Shown: positions 34,802 to 47,385 of the stretch, one piece after another
Numbering within the stretch: position 1 is the first letter of the stretch
Layout: every line of letters begins with the position of its first letter
Assembly: GCA_963978895.1 (NCBI GenBank)
Contig: OZ022244.1
Span: 9,185,423 to 9,249,422 of the forward strand
Source of the DNA: Erpobdella octoculata
Lineage: Eukaryota > Annelida > Clitellata > Hirudinida > Erpobdellidae
Direction of reading: 5' to 3'
Length of the DNA stretch: 64,000 bases
Made by a program: the position numbers and the translations under genes
Notes under the pieces: generated by a model
Database searches by the model: none
Seen by the model: the letters and a program-made list of their open reading frames with translations, nothing else
What the model was told of the DNA's origin: nothing

Positions 34802-36262
34802 ATGATGTCCTGCAATATTAATATCAAGTCATTAAGTCGTCTTCAACAGTCAACATCGAATCTACAATTTCCATCGACAACATGGCAGCCCGTTTAATTA
34901 GTGATCGATTTATTTTGACTGCTCTAGAGTTTCATTTGGAGCTAATGGAAATGGGACATGAGCTTCCAAGATTTCGGGACTTTTTTCTAATCCTGCCAAT
35001 TTTGAACGAGGAAGAATCATTGACACGTCTTATTCACACAATAAATTAACAAGAACTTCTAGCATACAGACATTTGATTCACTAGATTTTGCTAGATATT
35101 CAGACGACGGAGAACGACATGAGAACGATAGAATTGCAGTCCTAGAATTTGAACTTAGAAAAGCTCATGAGAAAATTAATTCCTTGCGATCATTACTTAC
35201 AAAAACAGCTGAAACTGATTTTGTGGTGACGAGCTTCGAGCCAGTTGCTCACAGTGGCATCAAAAGTGATGAACCTTTGCTTTCATATGAGAAAAGAGCT
35301 TTGACTTTTTTAGTTAATGAATATTTATTGAAACATGGCTACAAATTGACATCTGTTACTTTTTCAGAAGAAAATGATAGTCAAGATTTTGATGACTGGG
35401 ATGATGTTGGAATAAATATTTCTAAGCCTCCTAATTTGATGAAATTATTTCGAGATTATGGCCAACATGTATCACGTGCAGTACAAAAGCAGGATTTTGA
35501 ATGCATGACTTCATTAGGAACTGAAGACATTTGTGAGGTCTTTGAAACCCGAAGTGAATTAAACTTTTAAACAAAAAATTGGCATTACTTGAAAATTCAT
35601 TAGAGTTGAAAATGAAAGAAAATAATGAGTTGAAATTGCATTTAGAAGATTTAAAAGTTTCGGTTTCAAATAATCTTAGCAATGAAGATGAGCTTACTCA
35701 GTCTCAACATAGTTACGTAAAGGGTTCAACTGAAAATTTGACCCAGACTAATCCAAGCAAAGAAGTTGTCTTCACCTCATTTCAGGAAGCATTATTTAAA
35801 ATAATAAGTAAAAACAATCACAGCATGTTCGAAAAAAGTTCTGAAGCCGGCCCAATTTTGAATTCTTTAGCAACAGTAGTAAATATTCTTGGTGATACTT
35901 TGCCTCGAATTGTTCCAAACATTTTGCTGGCAAAAAGAGATGAATTGATTCCAATTTTGATAAATGCAACTAATCTTCATCCAAACATGAGCAAAAGAGA
36001 AGAACTGTTGAGCCTTATTTTCAATCTTATCAAGCGACAAAATGCAGATCAAACACAAGCTATTATGAGGGGATGTGTTGCTTTTGCACGTTATGTGGGA
36101 CCCTTGCAAACTGAGGCAGAGCTTTTACCTCAATGTTGGGAGCAAATCTTTCACAAATATCCAGAAAGAAGGCTGCTTGTGGCTGAAACGTGTGGTTTCT
36201 TAAGTCCTTATGTTTTCGATGCAATACGAAGCTCTTTGTTGCTTTCAATGCTGGTGCCGATG
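34802..36262 (+). pseudogene. RELCH: RELCH pseudogene, N-terminal part (LisH, coiled coil)
   Basis: The conceptual protein matches RELCH (RAB11-binding, LisH, coiled-coil and HEAT protein), which in animals helps deliver cholesterol from recycling endosomes to the trans-Golgi. I see an N-terminal region with RFILTALEFHLELMEMGHEL (near 34905), an acidic linker, the LisH segment ALTFLVNEYLLKHGY (near 35300), and a coiled coil at 35579-35690, then the start of the HEAT region. Frameshifts occur near 34875, in the T-run at 34981 and near 35565. No intron is visible in 1.4 kb, suggesting a retrocopy. The hAT at 36263 breaks the next codon run. Confidence 0.85.
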
Positions 36263-36799
36263 CAGTGGCGGAGCGAGGGTATCTGGCGCCCGGGGGCAAG
36301 GTATAAAAAATGCGCCCCCACCATCCACTCTCTTTCCAATTGGACGACCAAAACCGAGGGGACTGAAGGCGCCCGAGTAATATCCGGAGCTCGGTGAGTC
36401 CCCTCACTAAGAAAATTTTGGAAATCACTTGTGTGAAATAGTGCATTTTGAGAACATATTTTAAGAAAATGGTCACATTTTGTTGGATTTCCCAAAAAAT
36501 ACAAACTATTAAGTCAATTTAATAGCAACAAAGAGTTAATTATCAGACGCACAAATTAACAATCAATACTAGCACGAAATATGTAGATGAACAAGGAGGT
36601 CAGGCCTTGAAGAAATGGATTTTTGTTAAATTGGTTTGCTTGAGAATTCGACTATTCTTTAATTATAACGAATCAATTTTATAGAAATTATCAAATTATA
36701 ATGCATGTATAAACTAAGGGAGCAAGTAAAGATAAAAAATAAATGTCAAATTATGCATTTAATAAATGTAGACCCTCAGAAGACACTTTATATATATAG

Positions 36800-39436
36800 G
36801 TTAGTCCTACAGCAAATTAATTTGTGTAGCCTTAACTGAAGCAAACTGATCAATCACATTTAAAGTTTCTTTTTCAATGCTGAGAAGGGCGAGATTGCTC
36901 AGACGTTACTGTCCCATTGATGCTCGCAGATACAAAAGGATAATCTTCAGTTTGCCGAAGGACCTCTCACAACTGGCAATGGAAACGGCAATTTTTAGAA
37001 GAATCTGCAGAGAGATACGCAAATTTGGGAATACATCTTCACCATATGTTACAATGAAAGAAAGAAGTTGTAGTGGACTCTGAGGTAACACATTGTGACG
37101 TGCATCCAACAGCATCTTAGAGTCAACAATTTCATTGTAAAGTTCTCTACCATCAATGTCAGTATCGTAAAAATTTCCAAGATCTTGGCAGTTTTGACGG
37201 AGAGCATCAAGCTCTTCACATTTTACAAGATTTTCCACATCCAATAGGAACCCAAATTTAATGTTCAGATCTCGTAGTCGAGTGAATCGTGTCGTTATTT
37301 CGTGCTGCAGTCGATCGAAGACACTGCTCAAAACACGAACTATTTCTTGTTCCGCCGTTAAGCCTGCATCTTGTGCTAATTCTCCAGGCATCTGTCGCCT
37401 TCGTCTGACTCTTCTTTCAACTGAAACTCCCCACATCTGGCATTTTGCCTTGGATTGTTCAACTGCACTTTTGCATAACGGGTCACGAATTTTGATGAAA
37501 TCTCGTTGAAGAGCTTCAAGGTCAGATGATGATTCATGGAAGTTCATTTTTGGGTCTTGCAGCCTTTTCTGTACACGGTCGATTTTTCGAAGGATTGTGT
37601 TCCAGCCATGCAGAAGAACTAAAAAATTAAAATTCGGTATGCTCTGAAGCAAATTTACTGCGTCACTTCTTGTTTCTGCTGACCCAGTCTGATCCTCAGA
37701 AAGCTTCTCGAGCAGTTCCATTAATGCATCAAGGCTATCGTAAATAGCTTTAACAGCTTCAACCCTAGAGCTCCATCGTGTTTCACAGTCACGTTTATAA
37801 CAGTGATCGGTACTGTTTTCTTCAATTCTTCCCATCTCAATGTTGATCGAGAAAAGAATAATTAAATACTCTCAATTGTTCCAAAGAATGTTACGACAAG
37901 TGGGTCCTGGCTAGCGGAATGAACCCCTGCCAAATTCAGACTGTGATTATCACAATTCACAAAAAAGGCCCGGTGATTTCTATCCAAAATCCTTTGTTGA
38001 ACCCCCGACAAGTGCCCAGACATCACAGCGGCATTGTCATAGCACTGAGATCTGCAATAATTAAGAGGAATATTATCAGACGCCAATTTAACCACAATGA
38101 TTCTCTCGATTTCTGCTGCATCCTTTGCATACCGATGAATATACCCAAGAAATGATTTTTGATGGATACCTGTTTGCTTACATAATTAATATCAACAAAT
38201 CGTATAACCTCTGATAACTGTTCTCGATGCCCGATATCTGGCGTTGAATCAAGTAAAATGACATAATACTTATTTCTTCGGATATCATCCAGCAATTGAT
38301 TTCTAACAGTTGATGCAAGGATGCTGATGAATTCATTTTGTATTTGAGGTGAAAGGTTGGATACAAATTCAGGATTTTCTCGAGCATTTTCCAGGTGATT
38401 TGCCATAACTGGATCTTAGTGAGCAATGAGTTTTAAAAGAGTCAAAACTTTTTCCAAAGTGGGTATCACTATCAATAGTTATACTTTCTTCGTGACCACG
38501 CAAAGCCAAATTTTGAGAAGCTAGGAACTTGATGCAGTTCAGGGCTCGTTTTAACACTTCTCGCCATCGTTCTTTTTCTGACTGAATCTGCGCTTCAGTT
38601 TCAGCTATTACTCCTTTTCCCTGAACAATTCTCTTCTCTGCCTCCTTCCAGGCAAAAAAGACTGACGGTGACTTGTACTGTTCTCATGAGCCACTAGCTT
38701 TTCAATCTTCTTCCATTTGCTGAATCCAGATGCCAATTCAAATGATGATCGGTAATTAAGAGTTGACGAAGTAAACAATAAGCAACAGAAACAATAAGCT
38801 GCATCATTCAAAGGTGAATAAACGATCCATGTACGCTTCAATTCATCCCCATTAGCAATTTTTCGATTAAACCACATTGGCGTCATTGAACGTACTCCAT
38901 CGACAGCCCTATTAGCATCTTTGTTTTGAAACGTGGGCGAACCACACCACGAGTTATCATTTCCGTACGAATAAGCTGTGATATTACCGGCTTACGTGAT
39001 GCTTTGTCGAAATCCAAATAACCGACGTCATGTAGTAGAAGAACCGGAGGAATGGCAATTTTAGGCTCGGCTTCACTGATTTGTTTTTCATTAGATGATT
39101 TAAGCACCTCATCCTCAACATCCACATCAATGTCCTTGATATTATTATTATTATTAAACAGTTGAACACCTGAACACCAGTATCATCTACATCATGATGA
39201 TCGTTCTTATTCTTCTTGTGCCAATCGTCAGTCTCATGGCCAGCACATTGTTGATTATTTTTGACCTCTGAATATTCATGTGCAAGTCTTCTTTCTACTT
39301 CAGCTGCTCTTTGTTTCAAGAAACTCTCCATTAACGCACTCGATTTTTTAGCTTCTTTCACCATAGCTACCTTTCTATTCCGGTTTTGAGCACCACTTTT
39401 TTTACTCCGGACATATCCTTTTATTAGAAAATTCAA
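36800..39436 (-). pseudogene. hAT transposase (ZMYM-like), many frameshifts
   Basis: Successive frames give a single transposase in order from the N-terminus: a basic K/R-rich start (39436), a segment with LLHDVGYLDF, a TTF-type zinc finger (38608-38886, AYCFCCLLF), DUF4371 with LRGHEE, IQNEF and a first catalytic Asp in ILLDSTPD (near 38250), a CYDNAAVMSG motif with the second Asp (near 38040), CETRWSSR (near 37780), and the C-terminal dimerisation region with SCERSFGKLK (near 36950). At least six frame changes separate the pieces. A late shift near 36905 separates the last residues. The protein belongs to the hAT at 36263-43682. Confidence 0.85.
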
Positions 39437-39529
39437 AACATATAAATTTGCTTATTTATGCATTCGTTTTAATAATTTAATTATACGAATTAATTTTATC
39501 GTTTTCTATAATTATCTATTATTATTAGC

Positions 39530-39947
39530 TGACCCAGCAAACGTTGTTTTGCCTTTTAAATTATTTTGGTTTAATGTACAAAATTATGACAATTTAAAAA
39601 AATCAATCTCGAAAAGCAATCGAGTGTACAATGCCCGGGGTTTTTGAAAGTTTTTCTATCGTTCTTCTCTCTTGCTCCCGTTTCCTTCCCCGCTTGCTCT
39701 ACCGTTCCAGTTTGCTTTCCCGTTCCTGTTTACTATCTCGTTTCCGCTTGTTTTAACGTTCCGCTTGCTCTCCCGTCAATTATTCCTTAACGTAAAGTTT
39801 TATTTGGCAAGTGACGGCAACTAATTTATATTTGATGAAAGTAATTTAGGTTATGACATTTGATTAAGTTACTTTTAAAGGAAACGATACATTCAGAACA
39901 AAGATAAAAATAACACACACAAACAGACACACATATATATATAAATT

Positions 39948-39980
<33 letters not shown>

Positions 39981-40170
39981 GTTGCATTTTCTTATAAAAA
40001 GAACATAATTGCACCTCATTGTTTTTCCAAAATAACTTTTTAAAATAATTAAACAAAAATATTCTAAATAGCCTAGGACCTATCCTCAAACATACCAAAT
40101 ATACACAAAAAATTTCATAAAAATCGGTTCAGCCGTTTCGGAGGAGTTCAATTTCAAATACTATGACACG
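39530..40170 (+). repeat. Dispersed RTE-associated repeat
   Basis: Begins with gctgacccagcaaacgttg and ends with aaaaatcggttcagccgttt then cggaggagttc, both words that recur widely in invertebrate dispersed repeats. It has a pyrimidine-rich block at 39640-39780 and a (TA)n tract near 39956. It has no coding capacity. Confidence 0.55.
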
Positions 40171-40172
40171 AA

Positions 40173-40216
<44 letters not shown>

Positions 40217-40219
<3 letters not shown>

Positions 40220-41470
40220 GGAAACATAGCGTTGATATGTTTTTACGAGCCACATATATCAGAAACTTGGATGGCTTACAATCCACCACGAAATAACGCA
40301 AATATAAATGTCTCAACTTCAGACTCGAACCCACGACTGTCGGATCGGCAACACCGCCTCGCATCATGCCAACTACCTTACCATCTGCGCCACTTCCACC
40401 GCCAAAAAACAGTGGTTGTTAAGCGCTTTTGTTGGGGTATGTTGAACACAACACTCGACTATGAATGGGTACGAATCAATGCTCGATAGTATATATAAGT
40501 TGGACGGCTAACATTCCGTCACTAGCTAATTTAATAGCTATCGAAGATATATGTTTTATGATATATATTATAAGGAAACATAGCGTTGATATGTTTTTAC
40601 GAGCCACATATATCAGAAACTTGGATGGCTTACAATCCACCACGAAATAACGCAAATATAAATGTCTCAACTTCAGACTCGAACCCACGACTGTCGGATC
40701 GGCAACACCGCCTCGCATCATGCCAACTACCTTACCATCTGCGCCACTTCCACCGCCAAAAAACAGTGGTTGTTAAGCGCTTTTGTTGGGGTATGTTGAA
40801 CACAACACTCGACTATGAATGGGTACGAATCAATGCTCGATAGTATATATAAGTTGGACGGCTAACATTCCGTCACTAGCTAATTTAATAGCTATCGAAG
40901 ATATATGTTTTATGATATATATTATAAGGAAACATAGCGTTGATATGTTTTTACGAGCCACATATATCAGAAACTTGGATGGCTTACAATCCACCACGAA
41001 ATAACGCAAATATAAATGTCTCAACTTCAGACTCGAACCCACGACTGTCGGATCGGCAACACCGCCTCGCATCATGCCAACTACCTTACCATCTGCGCCA
41101 CTTCCACCGCCAAAAAACAGTGGTTGTTAAGCGCTTTTTGTTGGGGTATGTTGAACACAACACTCGACTATGAATGGGTACGAATCAATGCTCGATAGTA
41201 TATATAAGTTGGACGGCTAACATTCCGTCACTAGCTAATTTAATAGCTATCGAAGATATATGTTTTATGATATATATTATAAGGAAACATAGCGTTGATA
41301 TGTTTTTACAAGCCACATATATCAGAAACTTGGATGGCTTACAATCCACCACGAAATAACGCAAATATAAATGTCTCAACTTCAGACTCGAACCCACGAC
41401 TGTCGGATCGGCAACACCGCCTCGCATCATGCCAACTACCTTACCATCTGCGCCACTTCCACCGCCAAAA
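40217..41470 (-). repeat. 354-bp tandem array, each unit with Pol III-like boxes
   Basis: The marker ggaaacatagcg recurs at 40220, 40574, 40928 and 41283: periods 354, 354 and 355. The last unit is truncated at 41470. Units are almost identical. On the minus strand each has an A-box-like TGGCGCAGATGG (complement at 40381-40392 in unit 1) and a B-box GGTTCGAGTCT (complement at 40321-40331), so the unit embeds a tRNA-derived SINE head. Unit-to-unit identity points to recent amplification. The array is flanked by (TA)n on the left. Confidence 0.9.
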
Positions 41471-41985
<515 letters not shown>

Positions 41986-42237
41986 ACATTGTCAAATTAA
42001 AATTGTCTGTTGTCTGTTAAATTGTCATCTTAAAATTTTGAAAAATCTTAATGAAAATTTGATCAGAACTGTGGGAAATTTCAAGTTCTATTTTAGAATA
42101 AGAAAATCCCTTACTTTTTCAAATGGATGAATTTATATTTCCCAAACAGATGGCAAACAATCAAAGATTCGACACAATTATTTTAAATTTGAATAGTTTT
42201 TTTACAATACTTAGTAAAATTAAAATTGCATTTATTG

Positions 42238-42290
42238 AAGTGTCGGTGTCATCGCAAAATTCGGTTTCACTGTCATTCCCCTGATAAAAT
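42238..42290. repeat. Fragment shared with the 51.1-kb hairpin element
   Basis: The words gtcggtgtcatcgcaaaatt and tcactgtcattcccc match, in reverse complement, the sequence at 51062-51103 with a few differences. Confidence 0.6.
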
Positions 42291-42710
42291 AAGCTGGAAG
42301 TCGCATGTAGTGTATAGGCTGTAAAAATAAGTCCAAGATCAGAATCGGAGATTAAATAAGATACTGTGACTTGCCTATTACACTGGTCAACAAATTAAAA
42401 AAAAATTTTTGTAACTGAAATATAAATAAGTGATTTTGCATCTATTTTGTGTGCTGAATCTGAAACTACAATCAGTTTTTTCACATCACCCTCCATTTTT
42501 TTGTTATACGCCATCAAATGTATTGCTGTATTACAATGAATAAGTCAAGACAACAAGTTCATTTTTTTTATAGATATGAATTATTCTGAGAATATAAACA
42601 TAATTTCTTCTTATATATTTTTAATGTAAAACAAAACATAATAAAATACAACAAAAAATAAAACACAGTTATTTAAAACTAAAGTTTTCAATCTAATGAC
42701 CCAGGGTAAG

Positions 42711-43437
42711 TTACTTCGTTCTTTTGTGTACCGTAGGATCTTCTTTTTGGAGAAACCAACAATAGTCACTCATCATTGATTCATCCCATTTAACTTGATA
42801 ACGCTTCTCCATTTGAAATATATCTTGATGAAAGCGTTCACCTTGCTCATCACTCACAGCACTCAAATTTGGTGGGAAAAATGTCAAGATGTGAATGCAA
42901 AAAATGAATTTTTAATGACATTCGGCAGCCTAAATTTTTATAGTGTAACAGAAGATTTTGCACCAAAACCTCACTATTTTCAGCTTTATTGTTCCCAAGA
43001 AAACCCTGAGCAACATCCTTAAAAGACTTCCAAGCCTCTAGTTCTATATTATTCAACTTCATATTAAAATTTTCATCTTCCAGCAATTTTCTAATATCAG
43101 GTCCAACAAATATTCCTTCTTTCAATTTTGGATCACTCAACTTAGGAAACATTTCTCTTAGATATTTAAATCCTTCTCTTTCTTTATTTAGTGCTTTTAC
43201 AAAATTCTTCATCAACCCCACATAATGTTCATTTGTTGCACGACTGTCCCACAAGCACAAGAAGCAACAGTATTTTGTGAAGCCACCTTGCATTCCAAGC
43301 AGAAGGCCAACAACCTTAAGGTCGCCACAGATTGACCATAAGTGAGCCTCATAATTTATCGCTTTCAAAATTGATGACATACTTTTATTATTAGTCATCG
43401 GTTCATAATTGGCAGAAGTTGCAATCTTTTTTTCCAT
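42711..43437 (-). pseudogene. Conserved uncharacterised invertebrate protein, broken
   Basis: The frame 42850-43437 encodes a protein I know as a recurrent uncharacterised, multi-copy family in invertebrates: ICGDLKVVGLLLGMQGGF, then CFLCLWDSR, then LREMFPKLSDPKLKEGIFVG. Compared with that family there is an internal deletion of about 40 residues just after the CFLCLWDSR motif. Downstream the frame shifts near 42860, and the expected end (SDEQGERFHQD, then D-Y-C-W) is found in another frame to a stop near 42711. It lies inside the hAT, but whether it travelled with it is unknown. No function is claimed. Confidence 0.6.
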
Positions 43438-43682
43438 TCGGTAGGCGTGTTAAAAAGTTTTAAATTTTACAGCTGAACAAAAAGGTGCTGTCATGGAATT
43501 AGTTTATACTATTATCCATCAATCTAGTTCTATTGCATTTTAAAAATGTATTTGCGTGTGGGTCACATTCAAAGCGCAGTTACATTATGTAGCAATTTGG
43601 AGAAAGTTTTGTAATTTTTTTGGGCCCCCAAGGCCTGGCGCCCGGGGGCAGATGCCCCCCTGCCCTCCTCGCTACGCTACTG

Positions 43683-44177
43683 TGCAGATGTCTGAGGATC
43701 GAGAAGAAGATGTAAGAGAAGCAGTAGCAAGGAGTCTCAGAGTGCTCGTGTCGTTCCTTGAGCATGATGATAAATATAACCAAACTTTGAACTTGCTTTC
43801 TAAGTTTCTGCTCGACCCGTCAGAAAAAGTTGTGTCGGCAACAAAGATGATATTGTTGCCCTCTGTGGTTAGGTGGTCCATGCAACTCAAGTGCCTTGAA
43901 ACGTTTTTAAATCATGCTATCATTGAGCCTATCGAAAATTCCATTTATTTGGCGTCACCAAATACAGCCATTATGCAGTTAAGGATCACAAGTTGTTCAT
44001 TAGCAACATGTCCACTCTTGTAAGTCTGTTGCCCTACATATTTTCTCATGTCATAAATTCATGTTTTGATTATAATAGCAAAAAAAAAACAATAATCTAT
44101 CATGTGCTTCAGAACAGGATTGTTTGTTTTTTAACTTGACGGATCCCTGTGTAGATATGGGACCTTTAAATGATATA
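43683..44177 (+). pseudogene. RELCH: RELCH pseudogene, HEAT region part 1
   Basis: Directly after the hAT, the frame reads on with M-S-E-D-R-E-E-D-V-R-E-A-V, a HEAT-repeat segment of RELCH. It continues through a DPSEKVVSATK motif (near 43815). A frameshift near 43960-43990 leads to HKLFISNMSTLVSLL, which matches the following RELCH helices. The match continues to GPLNDIS at 44177, where a Helitron is inserted. No introns are seen. Confidence 0.85.
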
Positions 44178-45601
44178 TCTATATATATAAAAGAACATGT
44201 CCTGACTGATAATCAACGCCGAGCTCAAACGCCTCATCCTAGGAACGTGAAATTTGGAACTTATATTACTTTTATAGCGTAAACATCCGCTAAGAAAGGA
44301 TTTTTGAAAATTTTGCTCCTGAGGGGAAAAAACTGGAAAACAAACTTTTTTCTAAAAATATTTTCTAAAATTTTTTTTTGAAATTTGGTATATAGATTCT
44401 TTTTGAAAAATAAAAAGATACGTGTTTCACCATTTTTTGAAAATTCGGTTTCCCGGACCTCAAATGTGGGTTGGAAAATTGGGTTATTTGGTTTTTAAAG
44501 TAGCTTCTACTCAAAAACTGTTAATGCTACAGGAGTAAAAATTAGTATTTAGTTTCTATTCCAAAAATAATGAAATACGTGTTTTAGCATTTTTTGAAAA
44601 TTTGGTTTCCAGGACTTCAAATGTGGGGTGGAAAATAGGGCTAATTGTCTTTTATAGTAACTGCTACTCAAAAACAGTAAATACCACAGATGTACAAATT
44701 ATTATTTAGTTTCTTTTCTAAAAATAAAGATATACGTGTTTCACCATTTTTTACAAATTTGGTTTCCCGGACCTCAAATGTGGGTTGGAAAATTGGGTTA
44801 TTTGGTTTTTTAAGTAGCTTCTACTCAAAAACTGTTAATGCTACAAAAGTAAAAATTAGTATTTAGTTTCTACTCTAAAAATAAGGATATATGTGTTTCA
44901 CCATTTTTTGAAATTTTGGTTTTCAGGACCTCAAATGTGGGGTGGAAAAAGGTTTTCTTTGGTTTTTAAAGTAACTGCTACTCAAAAACTGTGAATGCTA
45001 CAGATGTCAAAATTAGTATTTAGTATTTACTCAAAAAATTATGATATAAGTGTTTCAACATTTTTTTAAAAATTTGGTTTCCAGGACATCAAATGTGGGG
45101 TGGAAAAAAGGGTTATTTGATTTCAAAATAACTGCTACTCAAAAACTGTAAGTGCTACAAATGTAAAAATTAGTATTTTGAAGTTTTGTGCCGGTTAAAA
45201 GTAGCTAAGTTCAGTTTATCACCGGTCGGGCCAAGCCGTTATTTTAGAGTCTTCACACGGGCCAGGCCAAACCTTAAATCAAAGTGGAACGGGCCGAGGT
45301 TTTTCACCAAGTATATAGATATTTTAGTGATTTTAGGGTGTTCAGTTGGGCCGGGCCAAACCTGAAGTCAAGGTGGGACGGGCCGAAGTTTTTCATCAAG
45401 TATATAGAACTTCTAAGCCTGTAAGAATGGGCCGGGCCTAATTCAGACGGGCTGTGCCGGGCCAGGAGTTTGGGTTTTTAAAACGGGCTGGGCTAAGTTG
45501 TCGACGGGCCGAGCCGAGACCTAAAAAATTGATCTCTACTATGGATGCACGGTTCAAACTCTCTAATTTCATGCGAGCGAAGCCGCTACGGGCACTGCTA
45601 G
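44178..45601 (+). mobile_element. Complete Helitron inserted in RELCH
   Basis: It starts TCTATATATATAAAAG at 44178 after host A and ends CTAG at 45598-45601 before host T, as expected for Helitrons, which insert between A and T. A GC-rich palindromic stretch (gcgagcgaagccgctacgggc) lies shortly upstream of CTAG. Removing it restores the RELCH reading frame across 44177/45602. It is 1,424 bp and non-autonomous, with no Rep/helicase. The middle holds five 157-bp repeats, and the 3' third holds a GGGCCGGGCC-rich segment. Confidence 0.9.
44440..45180 (+). repeat. 157-bp tandem repeat inside the Helitron
   Basis: The marker GGACCTCAAATGTGGG (with small variants) starts at 44455, 44612, 44769, 44926 and 45083, exactly 157 bases apart each time. 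The related Helitron at 22401 has two copies at the same spacing. Confidence 0.9.
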
Positions 45602-47048
45602 TCAATAATATTATCAAAAGAGAAATCAGAAATTTTTGTTAAAAACTTTTTTAACACGGTTTCCAAAGAATGGTTTGCTATGTGGAATGAATACAACTGG
45701 CTTTCAAGCGATTTGATTCACCGATTGGTGGAACCTTTGAACAAACTTGAAATCTCTCAACCCTGGCTACATTCCTTAGTCATATTTTTCAAAAAATTAT
45801 GTTCGGTGTTTGGTAAACACTTGATGCTGTCATTAGTTAAACCAAATTTTGAAAAATTATTGACAATTCCACGAGATGAGAACATTCTCGACAGAGCAGT
45901 GATGAATGGACTCTCCAATCTCAATAGAAGTATCGTTCCAGTATTCGTTGCAGGGGTTTACCCCGCCATGTTAAATAATGCCGATCTTACAATTAAGTTT
46001 TCTGAAAACTAAGAGGTCTTGTTCAAGCTTCTTTGTGAATTGCTTAGCTCATTAGCCGTTCACCAGTCGCCATTAATCTCCTTCAAAGCAGCATTTACTG
46101 AACTTTGCTCAAAAGGATCAACAGAGAACTTCAACCCACATGAGCTCCTACTTCAAGTTTTGTGGTAATTTGGAATCATTCACAAAAATCTTTTAGTAAG
46201 GATGGCTACATCACAGATGTTTGAATGTCTCGTCTTAACTTGTAAACTGTCAGAAACAACCATTAGCAGCAAAGTCATTCCAGCTCTTGTTACTCTTAGT
46301 AGTGACACAGAAGAATCTGTTAGAGTCTCTACAATATCTCCATTTGGTGCTATATTAGAATATCTTTCTACTTATTTTGATGTGAACGATCTATCTATAG
46401 CCAACATCATAGACAAGGTGCAACTTTAATTACAGGTATTTATGGAAGACCACCAAATCACAGAAGCCAGATCAAAAGACAAATCAAATCTTTCCATTAA
46501 TTCCCAATTAAGCAGCAATGCCGGTAATGCATCAATTCTCGAGATTTTCAAGGTCCTAGGTAGGCTCGGTCCAAAAGTGGACTCAAAGTTCAGAGATGAG
46601 TTTGTGTTGCCAAGGTTGACTGCTCTGGCTGTGCGTAATCAGCTCTCTCTGAATGTTAACTCTTGCTTCAAACAAGAAGTCACAATGCGATTGCTTGACG
46701 TTTTCATCAATGTATCATGTTGCTTTCTTAATTGTCAAATTTTTCAAGAAGTTATATTGCCTGGTTTGAGATGCTTGCACCATGAAATTCAAACCATAGC
46801 TCCGGACAGAGAAAACCTTGTGGCATCCATGATGAAAGAAATGGAAGACAAAATAGAAAAAATCTAGTCATGCAGCCAGAACACCCCATGCCCTGAGTGT
46901 GACAAGATCAGAAAAATGTACTAACAACCAACCTCAACCTCTACATACAGAAATGATGAAGCACAACTTGCTCAGCAGAATAAAAGATGTCAAAGATAGA
47001 GCAACCCACAGGCAATTTACAAAAATGTTCCAGATTTCTAAAAGATGA
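45602..47048 (+). pseudogene. RELCH: RELCH pseudogene, HEAT region part 2 and C-terminus
   Basis: The frame runs from the Helitron exit through M-W-N-E-Y-N-W (45680), FKKLCSVFGK, VTLSSDTEESVRVSTI (near 46290), LGRLGPKVDSKFRDEFVLPRL (near 46555) and LPGLRCLHHE (near 46760), all typical of the RELCH C-terminal HEAT region. In-frame stops occur near 46010, 46168 and 46427, and a frameshift in an A-run near 46860. The last frame (from ATG 46953) ends with an F-x-x-M-F-Q-I-S-K-R tail and TGA at 47046-47048, like the end of RELCH. No poly(A) tract follows. Confidence 0.87.
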
Positions 47049-47175
47049 ATGTAGGACATTTCCCCCCTCCCCGGACGTTTCACCCCCGGACATTTCCCCC
47101 CCCCCCCCGACAGACCCTAGGACATTTCCCCCCGGACATTCTCCCCCCCAAGGTAGGACATTTCCCCCCTCTGTG
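47049..47175. repeat. GGACATTTCCCCC short-word repeats
   Basis: About six irregular copies of GGACATTTCCCCC spaced by C-runs and short linkers, directly after the RELCH stop codon. Confidence 0.8.
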
Positions 47176-47385
47176 GTAATGTAGTAGTAGTAGTATGAAT
47201 TTGTGGTTTTGCAAGTGTTTTCTTGCATGCCATAAATATGTGCGTGCGTGAATTGTGTATATTGTTAAAACGAATAATGTGTCCTAGACCCTCTAGGACA
47301 TCTTCCAATGTTTTTATGTTTTTTCGGCGTGCATCCGTTAACGAAAAAAGAGCCGATTGAAGCGCCTTCGTCGATCGCTGGGTTA

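Noticed and set aside
44013..44020. Splice donor (gtaagt) in RELCH at the word cttgtaagtctg
   Set aside because: The RELCH protein match continues straight through it in a shifted frame, so it is coding sequence.
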